The position numbers and the translations under genes were made by a program. The notes beneath the pieces were generated by a model, which saw only the letters and a list, made by a program, of their open reading frames with translations, did not search any database and was not told the origin of the DNA. Below, piece by piece: positions 43,215-50,290 of a stretch of DNA of 64,000 bases; within the stretch, counting starts at the first letter, position 1; each line of letters opens with the position of its first letter. Where the stretch lies: the NCBI RefSeq assembly GCF_900218065.1, contig NZ_OBMU01000001.1:2081656-2145655 (forward strand), in the 5' to 3' direction. The stretch comes from Novosphingobium sp. Chol11 (GTDB taxonomy: Bacteria > Pseudomonadota > Alphaproteobacteria > Sphingomonadales > Sphingomonadaceae).

Positions 43215-44087
43215 ATGGGCACAAGCTGGTCGGCCCGGATTGTCGATGCTCCGCCGGGCTGCGGAGACGCAATCGAAGATGTACTCGCGCGCATCATAGC
43301 GCAGATGAGCAACTGGGAAGCAGATTCCGACATCAGCCGCTTCAACGCATTGCCGATCGGGGCTTGGACGACGCTGCCGTCAGACATGATGACGGTTCTC
43401 ACGGCCGGATTGGCCATGGCGCGATTGTCCGGCGGTGCGTTCGACCCGGCCCTCGGACAGATGGTTGAACGGTGGGGTTTCGGCCCCACAGGCATCACAG
43501 GCCCTGAGATAGTGCCTGCTCATCTCGCACCATGGACCATGATCGAGATCGCCGATCAGAGCGCTCGCCGCCTGGCTGACGTGAAGCTGGACTTCTCTGG
43601 AATAGCCAAGGGTTTTGCAGTCGACGCGGTGGCAGAAGCCCTCCGCGATCTAGGCGCCCGGCATTTTCTGGTCGAGATCGGGGGGGAACTGCGCGGCGAA
43701 GGATTTAAGCCCGATCACCAGCCCTGGTGGGTCGATGTCGAGGCGCCGCCGCGTCTCTCAGCGCCCATCCTGCGCATCGCCTTGTGCGGCCTTTCTGTAG
43801 CCACGTCAGGCGACTATGTTCGTTTCCGCGCAGAGAACGAGACGCATTTGTCTCACAGCATCGACCCGTCAACTGGCAGGCCGATCGGCAATGATGTCGC
43901 GTCTGTCACGGTCTTGCACGAAAGCGCTATGCTGGCTGACGCTTGGGCAACTGCGATCACGATTTTGGGGCATGAGCGTGGCATGGCGTTGGCGACGCGT
44001 CTTGATGTCGCCGCCCGCCTCATTCTCCGCGCGGGCGATGGCGTCATGGAGTATATGACGCCTGCCCTGGCTTCGATGCTTGATTAG
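43215..44087 (+). CDS. apbE: FAD:protein FMN transferase (ApbE)
   Basis: Moves FMN from FAD to a Thr in target proteins, in or facing the periplasm. Signatures: MGTSWSARI, SDISRFNAL, GGAFDPALG, the Mg-FAD site KLDFSGIAKGFAVD, LVEIGGELRGEG and SIDPSTGRPIG. The first ATG in frame (43215) lies inside the conserved G-P-T-M-G-T box, so the annotated start trims the first strand. The frame is open upstream to the preceding gene with no ATG, GTG or TTG; CTG at 43113, overlapping the DUF4198 stop as CTGA, is the best alternative and would add 34 residues. No signal peptide is evident either way. The likely target is the upstream DUF2271 protein. Confidence 0.9.
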   Translation: MGTSWSARIVDAPPGCGDAIEDVLARIIAQMSNWEADSDISRFNALPIGAWTTLPSDMMTVLTAGLAMARLSGGAFDPALGQMVERWGFGPTGITGPEIVPAHLAPWTMIEIADQSARRLADVKLDFSGIAKGFAVDAVAEALRDLGARHFLVEIGGELRGEGFKPDHQPWWVDVEAPPRLSAPILRIALCGLSVATSGDYVRFRAENETHLSHSIDPSTGRPIGNDVASVTVLHESAMLADAWATAITILGHERGMALATRLDVAARLILRAGDGVMEYMTPALASMLD

Positions 44088-44097
44088 CCGAGCCGCT

Positions 44098-44781
44098 TCA
44101 GGCGTCTGCCCATCGCCGCAGCAGATTGTGATAGACGCCCGTCAACCGGATCACCTGGGCATTGTCATGGCCAAGATCGACGGCCAGAGCCTGTATGCTG
44201 CTGTCCAAGTCAAACATCATCTGACGCGCAGCGTCGTCCCGGACCATCGACTGGATCCAGAAGAAGCTGGCGGTTCGCCGCCCGCGCGTAACCGGCTCCA
44301 CGCGATGAAGCGACGACGAAGGGTACAAAACCGCATGCCCTGCCGGGAGCTTCACCTGCTGCACGCCGAAATTCGTTTCGATAGTCAATTCGCCGCCGTC
44401 ATAGCTTTGCGGGTCTTCCAGGAAGACCGTGATCGATAGGTCCGACCTGACCCTGAAGCCGGTCCCCGCCTGCACCCGGACGGCGTTATCCACATGAACG
44501 CCAAATGCCTGCCCGCCTTCATAGCTGTTGAACAGCGGGGGGAATATCTTGAGTGGCAATGCAGCAGCGATAAAAAGCGGCGAGCGCCCCAATGCCTCCA
44601 AGACGATCTGCCCCGCCTGCTGAGCTTCATGCGCATCTTCGGGCAATTGCATGTTGCGCTTGGCGAGCGCCGATTGATGGCCCGACGTCACATTGCCGTC
44701 GATCCACTGCGCTTGCCCAATCAGCGCGCGTGTGCGCTCCACATGTGCAGCATCGAGCAGGTCGGGAATGACGGTGAGCAT
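44098..44781 (-). CDS. piuC: Fe(II)/2-oxoglutarate PKHD-type hydroxylase
   Basis: A 227-residue dioxygenase, the exact family length. Iron ligands: His and Asp in GVHVDNAV, distal His in [10 protein letters not shown]; the 2-oxoglutarate-binding Arg follows in RGRRTA. ATG at 44781 ([10 protein letters not shown]) is the family start; a longer upstream frame overlaps tonB. piuC genes are iron-repressed partners of PiuA/Fiu-type catecholate siderophore receptors, and one lies two genes away on the same strand. The natural substrate is unknown. Confidence 0.92.
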   Translation of the reverse strand: MLTVIPDLLDAAHVERTRALIGQAQWIDGNVTSGHQSALAKRNMQLPEDAHEAQQAGQIVLEALGRSPLFIAAALPLKIFPPLFNSYEGGQAFGVHVDNAVRVQAGTGFRVRSDLSITVFLEDPQSYDGGELTIETNFGVQQVKLPAGHAVLYPSSSLHRVEPVTRGRRTASFFWIQSMVRDDAARQMMFDLDSSIQALAVDLGHDNAQVIRLTGVYHNLLRRWADA

Positions 44782-44810
44782 ATCGAAAACTCTGTTGAAC
44801 AGCTCTGGGG

Positions 44811-45578
44811 TCAGGCGCCTTCGGTGCGCAGGACGAAGGGAATTTCCACCACGCCCTTCACTTTGACGGGCTGCCCATCGCGGATTGTCGGTTTCCAGCG
44901 CCATGTCCGAACTGCGTCACGCGCAGCCGCATCCAGGCGTGAAAAGCCGCTACTCTGGGCAATCGTCAGGCTCTCCACCGCGCCATCAATCCCCAAGGTC
45001 AAGGCCAACAACACCGTCCCCTGCTCGCGCTTGCGGCGGCTCTCGATCGGATAGCGAGGTGGCTTGCCAGACACCATCTGCGTCGCGAGATCGCCACCTT
45101 GCACGGTGCTGGGCGCAGCCGAAGCAGATGAGACGACGGTAGCCGGAGCGGGGCTGATAACAGGGACCACGGGAGCCCGGACGGGTGTCGGCTCAGGTGT
45201 CGTGGCGATCGGCACCGGCGGCATCGGGACGTGCACCAGAGGCGGCGGCGCTACCACTTGCGGTGCTGAAGGTGGTGGTGGTGGAGTGTCATCGGCGGGC
45301 GGGGGCGGAGGCGGCATCAGGTTAACGACGGAAAGGCGGGTCTCCCGCACGCGCTGAGCATGTTGCCGCGCCTGCATCAGGACGAAAATCAGAATGCCAT
45401 GAACAAGAATGATGAGCAAAACAGCAGGAAGATTGATCGACCGCCGCTCGCCATAGCGAGGTCCCGCAGTCGCCGTAACCTCATCTAGCCTGGTACGTGG
45501 GAGAAGATGGGGAGCATCCGACGGGAAAGTGGCGGGTGCGATATCATCTGCAATGAACCGTTCGGCCGCACCAAGCAT
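44811..45578 (-). CDS. tonB: Energy transducer TonB
   Basis: A 255-residue inner-membrane protein: cytoplasmic head of ~50 residues, one transmembrane helix ([20 protein letters not shown]), a long periplasmic Pro-rich spacer (about 90-165, including PPPPPP) and the TonB C-terminal domain ([20 protein letters not shown]..., then [11 protein letters not shown] and VEIPFVL). The second of two close ATGs (45578) is preferred because AGGGGA sits 6 nt before it. It transmits proton-motive force to outer-membrane receptors, most likely the adjacent siderophore receptor. A Fur-like box lies ~60 nt upstream. Confidence 0.93.
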   Translation of the reverse strand: MLGAAERFIADDIAPATFPSDAPHLLPRTRLDEVTATAGPRYGERRSINLPAVLLIILVHGILIFVLMQARQHAQRVRETRLSVVNLMPPPPPPADDTPPPPPSAPQVVAPPPLVHVPMPPVPIATTPEPTPVRAPVVPVISPAPATVVSSASAAPSTVQGGDLATQMVSGKPPRYPIESRRKREQGTVLLALTLGIDGAVESLTIAQSSGFSRLDAAARDAVRTWRWKPTIRDGQPVKVKGVVEIPFVLRTEGA

Positions 45579-45635
45579 GCCCATTCCCCTTTTATGGCTA
45601 CTGCCTGCGGACGAAGCACATAGCGCGGGTTCTAA

Positions 45636-45650
45636 TGCGAATCAATCGCA
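45636..45650. promoter_or_regulatory. Fur-like box upstream of tonB
   Basis: TGCGAATCAATCGCA, a TGCGA-N5-TCGCA palindrome. With flank it reads ATGCGAATCA, close to the ATGAGAATCA half of gammaproteobacterial Fur boxes. Confidence 0.55.
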
Positions 45651-45672
45651 CCCCTCTCTTTTCTTAAGGTCA

Positions 45673-45714
45673 GGCGGGTGGCGACCCGAGGAGAGGAGTG
45701 CATCGCCACCCGCC
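45673..45714 (-). terminator. Strong hairpin between siderophore receptor and tonB
   Basis: Perfect 12-bp stem GGCGGGTGGCGA/TCGCCACCCGCC (45673-45684 with 45703-45714), loop 18 nt. It lies between the receptor stop and the tonB promoter. There is no clean U-run leftward, so it could be a weak terminator or an attenuator. Confidence 0.55.
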
Positions 45715-45757
45715 CTTTCCCCCGGCAAGGGACAAGCGCCGGGGGATTTTCGCAGGG

Positions 45758-48199
45758 TTAGAAAGTATAGTTTAGGCTGAGCACCGCCGAACGGGTCGGA
45801 GCAGGCTGCGCCCAGCTACCGTTCACATTGTTGCGCACCGTCGTCACATATTTTTCATTGGTGAAATTCTGGACGTTGAGCTGCGCCTTGAGATTTTCGG
45901 TGATGGGATAATTCGCCATGAACCGGTGAATGGTGTAGCTCGGCACATAGTAGCCGACATAGGTGCCAGCAGTAAGTTGCGCGAGAGTAGGTTGGTTCAG
46001 CAGGAACTTACCCTGGTAAGTGATGCCGTAGCCCAGTTCCAAGCCGAAGTCGAAGCGATAGGTTGTGAACAGGCTGCCAGAATGCTTGGGGGTGTTGGTG
46101 AGCGCATACCCGCGGGTAGGATCAGGAAAAGCCAAGCTGTTTGCGCAATTGCCAGCAGTCGTGCTGGTCGATCCGGGATTATCGAGACAGTAGTCCGATA
46201 CACCCTGTCGGATCTTGCTCTTCAGGTACATGTAGTTCGCGGAGATCGTCCAGTTACTGGTGATATTGCCGGATGCGCCGAGAGAAATACCTTCGACTCG
46301 CTGATTACCATCGGTCGCCTGATCCGGCAGCAGTGGGTCACCCGAAAGCACCTTGATCTGATTGCGATCATTACGGAAAGCCGCCGCAGTCAGCAGGAGC
46401 TTGGCATCGAACAGATCAGCCTTAACACCAATTTCGTAATTTTTGGTAGTTTCAGGCTTCACATTGCAATTTCCGCCGCCCGTGCCTGTGTCAATGGCAC
46501 ACGAACCGTCCACTGAAGCCTTCGAGGGCAGTTTAGAATTGCCATAGGCGACATAGAGGCTGGTGTTCGGTGTCGGTTTGACGACCAAACCGGCGCGGTA
46601 GGAGAAGAGGTTATCATCAACCCTGGCCGGCGTAGTGACGCCAGTTGGATCACCCAGAGTAGCTGAGCCAGCCGTCGTATTGAAGCTGACCGTCCTGCTG
46701 GTGCCTTTCACCTTCTCATAGCGAATACCGCCGTTGAACTCGAGCCAATCGGTCAACTTCATAGCATCGAACAGGTAGGCAGCGTAGCTTGTTTGCTCTC
46801 CCAACGTCCGCGTAGCGCGGATAAAATTGAACGGGCCGACATAGTTGTTGCTGCCATAGACAAAGCCTGCGGGGCCCTGCACCACTTCGCCCGGATTGGA
46901 TATGCTTACGAGCGGATAGGCAGTTCCGAATGGGTTTGTACCGTCGGCCGCACGAAGGCTGTTGCCCGCGAGTTGGTTATATTTTTCCCAAAGCGCCGAG
47001 GCGCCGAGAACCAGCGTGTGCTCTATCCCGCCCGTCGCAAAATCAGCGCTAAGATCGATCTGATTGTAGGCCGTCTCGTTATTGATAAAGCGCGTGTTGC
47101 CACGACCATTGCCGCGATTGGGCATGAAGAAGCCTGGAGGCACAGTGACTGTGCCCGTCGAAGGAGTGAAGATGCATGGAGCCGGGCTCGAGGAGAAGCA
47201 AAAATCCCCCGTAGGCTGGCTCGTAATCGTGTCTTGATGGATCTTCTCGTAGCGAGTCAGATTGCGGATCTTCAAGCTATCATTGAACGCGTGGCTAAAA
47301 ATCGCTTGCAGCGACTTAGTCGTGCTGTCCTGCCTATCGACATTGGCAAAGCCATAATAGCCGGACCGATCGAACTCATCCAGAATGCCGCCCTGCGCAG
47401 GATAGTAGCGGAGGCCATATTGAGGCATCGCATCGTCGTCGAGATATTCGCCCTGCAACGTAAGGTTGGTAGGACCATCGATGCCGATGGTAATTGCTGG
47501 AGCAATACCCCAACGCTTGTAATATTCAACATCACGGCCAGGCACGTCATTTTCGTGATAGACGGCATTGATGCGAACAGCAATGAGGTCGTTAAGACGC
47601 TTATTGGTATCAACAGTCGCCCGGTAATAATTATCCGTGCCTATTCCGGCATTCAAAATGATCTGGTCATCAGCTAGCGGGCGCTTTGTAACCAAGTTGA
47701 TGGTTCCGGCCACAGACCCGCCACCATTCATAACGGAGTTCGCGCCGTTGGTGACTTCAACCTGCTCGATATTATAGACTTCATTGCGGTTGAGGAATGC
47801 TCCTGAGCGCACTCCATCAACCGTGACATCATTTTTGGCGTCTTGACCACGCAGGATGATGCGATCGCCGTAACCGAAGCCACCTTCCCCCGCGCCGAAG
47901 GTGATGCCCGGCACTGTGGAAAGTACGTCGCGCAGGGTCAGAAGGTTTTGTTGTTGGATCGTTTCCTTGCCGATCACCGTGATCGTCTGCGGCGTGTCCA
48001 GCAACGGGCGAACATATTTGGGGGACTCCGCTCGTTCGACCTTGATCTCCGACGCGTCGATCGCTGTGTCCGTTACCGTCATCCCACCTAGCTTCGGGCC
48101 CGGGGCACCATCCTGCGCATGCGCGGTAGACGCAAAGGCGATCGCGCTTACGCAACCAAGTGCCAAAAATGACGGGATCGACTTGGAACTGCTGGACAT
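45758..48199 (-). CDS. TonB-dependent siderophore receptor
   Basis: An 813-residue outer-membrane receptor of the Fiu/PiuA-like catecholate branch. Signal peptide to AHAQ; plug with DTPQTITVIGKETIQQQN, LRDVLSTVPGITFGAGEGG, DRIILRGQD, VEVTNGANSVMNGGGSVAGT and NLVTKRP; barrel ends LSLNYTF with the terminal aromatic expected for BAM insertion. AAGGGGG precedes the ATG. It shares a strand and a control motif with tonB and piuC. It takes up ferric catechol-type siderophores or their breakdown products; substrate is by family. Confidence 0.93.
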   Translation of the reverse strand: MSSSSKSIPSFLALGCVSAIAFASTAHAQDGAPGPKLGGMTVTDTAIDASEIKVERAESPKYVRPLLDTPQTITVIGKETIQQQNLLTLRDVLSTVPGITFGAGEGGFGYGDRIILRGQDAKNDVTVDGVRSGAFLNRNEVYNIEQVEVTNGANSVMNGGGSVAGTINLVTKRPLADDQIILNAGIGTDNYYRATVDTNKRLNDLIAVRINAVYHENDVPGRDVEYYKRWGIAPAITIGIDGPTNLTLQGEYLDDDAMPQYGLRYYPAQGGILDEFDRSGYYGFANVDRQDSTTKSLQAIFSHAFNDSLKIRNLTRYEKIHQDTITSQPTGDFCFSSSPAPCIFTPSTGTVTVPPGFFMPNRGNGRGNTRFINNETAYNQIDLSADFATGGIEHTLVLGASALWEKYNQLAGNSLRAADGTNPFGTAYPLVSISNPGEVVQGPAGFVYGSNNYVGPFNFIRATRTLGEQTSYAAYLFDAMKLTDWLEFNGGIRYEKVKGTSRTVSFNTTAGSATLGDPTGVTTPARVDDNLFSYRAGLVVKPTPNTSLYVAYGNSKLPSKASVDGSCAIDTGTGGGNCNVKPETTKNYEIGVKADLFDAKLLLTAAAFRNDRNQIKVLSGDPLLPDQATDGNQRVEGISLGASGNITSNWTISANYMYLKSKIRQGVSDYCLDNPGSTSTTAGNCANSLAFPDPTRGYALTNTPKHSGSLFTTYRFDFGLELGYGITYQGKFLLNQPTLAQLTAGTYVGYYVPSYTIHRFMANYPITENLKAQLNVQNFTNEKYVTTVRNNVNGSWAQPAPTRSAVLSLNYTF

Positions 48200-48244
48200 C
48201 GAACAGAAACCCCCTTCTTCGTTAATTGCTGAGGAGGCAGCTAT

Positions 48245-48259
48245 TGCGAACTGTTCGCA
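48245..48259. promoter_or_regulatory. Fur-like box upstream of siderophore receptor
   Basis: TGCGAA-CTG-TTCGCA, a perfect 6+3+6 palindrome ~45 nt before the receptor start. The 10-mer CTATTGCGAA that begins it (48241-48250) recurs at 48269-48278. Confidence 0.6.
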
Positions 48260-48268
48260 GAGTCAACG

Positions 48269-48556
48269 CTATTGCGAATAATTATTATTTTTTGGTGCCG
48301 CAAAAAGCCAGCATCTGATAGCACTCGCCAAATTGGGAGGGTCGGAAACGGCCAGCCTTGCTAGGTCGATTTGCGCAATCAGCGCGTTAACCGGCACCCC
48401 CTTGCGCGCGGCGCTCGCACGAAGGGCTTGCCAGAATATGGGTTCCAGGCTGATCGCGGTCTGATGCCCGGCGATAGTCACGCTACGCTTAACAGGAGGG
48501 GCGAACGGCGTTTCCGCTAAGCCCGGCTCCCCCTCTATTCCCTCGTCTTGGACCAT
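48269..48556 (-). CDS. Ribbon-helix-helix domain protein
   Basis: A 95-residue protein with an RHH_4-type domain: KRSVTIAGHQTAISLEP (beta-strand), FWQALRASAARKGVPVN (helix), LIAQIDLARLA and ASAIRCWLF. Such domains bind DNA as dimers. Its ATG overlaps the stop of the acetoacetyl-CoA reductase gene (TGATG). Its final codons and TAG stop coincide with the second CTATTGCGAA copy before the siderophore receptor. It may regulate its own operon; the target is unknown. Confidence 0.8.
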   Translation of the reverse strand: MVQDEGIEGEPGLAETPFAPPVKRSVTIAGHQTAISLEPIFWQALRASAARKGVPVNALIAQIDLARLAVSDPPNLASAIRCWLFAAPKNNNYSQ

Positions 48557-49278
48557 CAGTACATATGCTGGCCGCCGTTGATGGACATGGTGCTGCCCGT
48601 GACGAAACCTGCCTCTTCGCTGCACAGAAATGCCACACCGCGTGCGATCTCTTCAGCCTGACCGAGGCGACCGACAGGGATTTTTGCGACGATCTTCTCC
48701 AACACCGGGGCAGGCACTGCGGCCACCATGTCGGTGTCGATATAGCCGGGCGCGATGGCATTTACGGTGACGCCGAACTTGGCGCCCTCCTGTGCAAGAG
48801 CCTTTGTGAAACCATGAATGCCGGACTTGGCTGCGGCATAGTTCACCTGCCCATATTGTCCGGCTTGGCCATTGATCGATCCGATATTGACGATCCGGCC
48901 CCAGTTCCTCTCTCGCATGCCTCCAAAGGTAGCCTTGGCCATGTTGAAGCAACCGCCAAGGTTGATACGCATGACCTCGTTCCAATCGTCGAAGTTCATT
49001 TTCGCAAGTACACCGTCGCGCGTGATGCCCGCATTATTCACCACGATATCGACCGGTCCCAATTTTTCAGCCACCGCAGCGCAACCGTCCAGACAAGCCT
49101 GATGATCGCCGACATCCCAGCGGAAGGCGTCGATCCCTGTCCTGTCTGTAAATGCGCGCGCCTTCTCGTCGTTTCCAGCGTAGTTGGCGGCAACTTTGCA
49201 GCCCAATTCCTTGAGCGCCAGGCTGATCGCCTCTCCAATACCCCGCGTTCCGCCCGTTACGATAGCTACCCTGTTCAT
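48556..49278 (-). CDS. phbB: Acetoacetyl-CoA reductase
   Basis: A 240-residue SDR of the PhbB/PhaB type that reduces acetoacetyl-CoA to (R)-3-hydroxybutyryl-CoA with NADPH for polyhydroxybutyrate. Signatures: VTGGTRGIG, NNAGITRD, Ser in GSINGQ, YAAAKSG, and C-terminal GSTMSINGGQHMY, which is typical. ATG at 49278 is backed by GAGGGG. It lies 1 nt after the ferrochelatase stop in a four-gene leftward operon. No PHB synthase or thiolase is nearby. Confidence 0.88.
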   Translation of the reverse strand: MNRVAIVTGGTRGIGEAISLALKELGCKVAANYAGNDEKARAFTDRTGIDAFRWDVGDHQACLDGCAAVAEKLGPVDIVVNNAGITRDGVLAKMNFDDWNEVMRINLGGCFNMAKATFGGMRERNWGRIVNIGSINGQAGQYGQVNYAAAKSGIHGFTKALAQEGAKFGVTVNAIAPGYIDTDMVAAVPAPVLEKIVAKIPVGRLGQAEEIARGVAFLCSEEAGFVTGSTMSINGGQHMY

Positions 49279-49279
49279 G

Positions 49280-50290
49280 TCAGTTCCCCTCTCGAATTGG
49301 ACGAAACTCATCTTGAACCCACCCCGCCAGTTCACGGCCGATCAGGTTCCGGTAAAGGATCATAGCTTCCGGCGAGGCGTTCAGACAGGGCAAATGAGCG
49401 AATGCCTCGCCACCGGCCGCCAGAAAATCTTCCCGGCCGCGCATCGCGATTTCCTCAAGCGTTTCCAGGCAATCCGCCGAAAATCCGGGGGTGAGAACGG
49501 CGACGGATCGAACAGCCTGAGCCGGTAGCTCTCGCAGGGTTTCATCCGTTGCTGGTCCCAGCCATTTCGCACGCCCGAACCGCGACTGAAACGACAGCCT
49601 CACTTCTCTTCCGAGCGCATCCTGAAGAAGCTCAACGCTGGCGCGGCACTGGTCATAATAGGAGTCGCCCAGGGTTCGCGTACGCTCAGGCATACCGTGG
49701 AAGCTGGCAAGCAGCATGTCCGGCTTGAAATCCAGCGCAGCCAACTGCCGCTCGGTGGAGGTGCGCAACGCTTCAATGTAGGAAGGGTCAGCATAATAGG
49801 GCGGCAAGGTGCGGATTGCAGGCTGGACGCGCAGGCGCGCGAGGGCGGCATAACAGGCATCGAGCGCTGTTGCAGTCGTCGCTGCGCAATATTGCGGATA
49901 GAGCGGCGCCAGCAATATCCTGCTGCATCCCTCTGCAATCATCGCGTTCAGCCGGTCGGCGATGGACGGCTTCCCATAGCGCATGGCCCAATCGACCCTG
50001 ATCTCAGGTCCCGTAAGTTCCTGCAGCCTTGCGGCGGTCTCACATGTGTAGACCGCGAGCGGAGAGCCTTCATCGAGCCAGACTTCCCGATAAGCCTTCG
50101 CGGATTTGGCTGGACGGGTGAGAAGGATTGGTCCGCGCAATATGGGTTGCCACAATAGCTTTGGGATCTCCACGACCCTTTGGTCAGACAGAAACTCACC
50201 CAAATAGCGCCTCACAGATGCAGTATCCGGTGCATCGGGCGTGCCCAGATTGATCAGAAGAACGCCGATATTTGCCATGTTTGATGTCAT
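49280..50290 (-). CDS. hemH: Ferrochelatase
   Basis: A 336-residue enzyme inserting Fe2+ into protoporphyrin IX, the last step of haem synthesis. Landmarks: GVLLINLGTPDAP, RRYLGEFLSD, PLYPQYCAATT, the metal-binding His in LLASFHGMPERT, SFQSRFG..KWLGP and Glu in GFSADCLETLEEI. The start overlaps the stop of the molybdopterin oxidoreductase by 4 nt (ATGA). Its neighbourhood of iron-uptake genes fits its iron substrate. Confidence 0.95.
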   Translation of the reverse strand: MTSNMANIGVLLINLGTPDAPDTASVRRYLGEFLSDQRVVEIPKLLWQPILRGPILLTRPAKSAKAYREVWLDEGSPLAVYTCETAARLQELTGPEIRVDWAMRYGKPSIADRLNAMIAEGCSRILLAPLYPQYCAATTATALDACYAALARLRVQPAIRTLPPYYADPSYIEALRTSTERQLAALDFKPDMLLASFHGMPERTRTLGDSYYDQCRASVELLQDALGREVRLSFQSRFGRAKWLGPATDETLRELPAQAVRSVAVLTPGFSADCLETLEEIAMRGREDFLAAGGEAFAHLPCLNASPEAMILYRNLIGRELAGWVQDEFRPIREGN

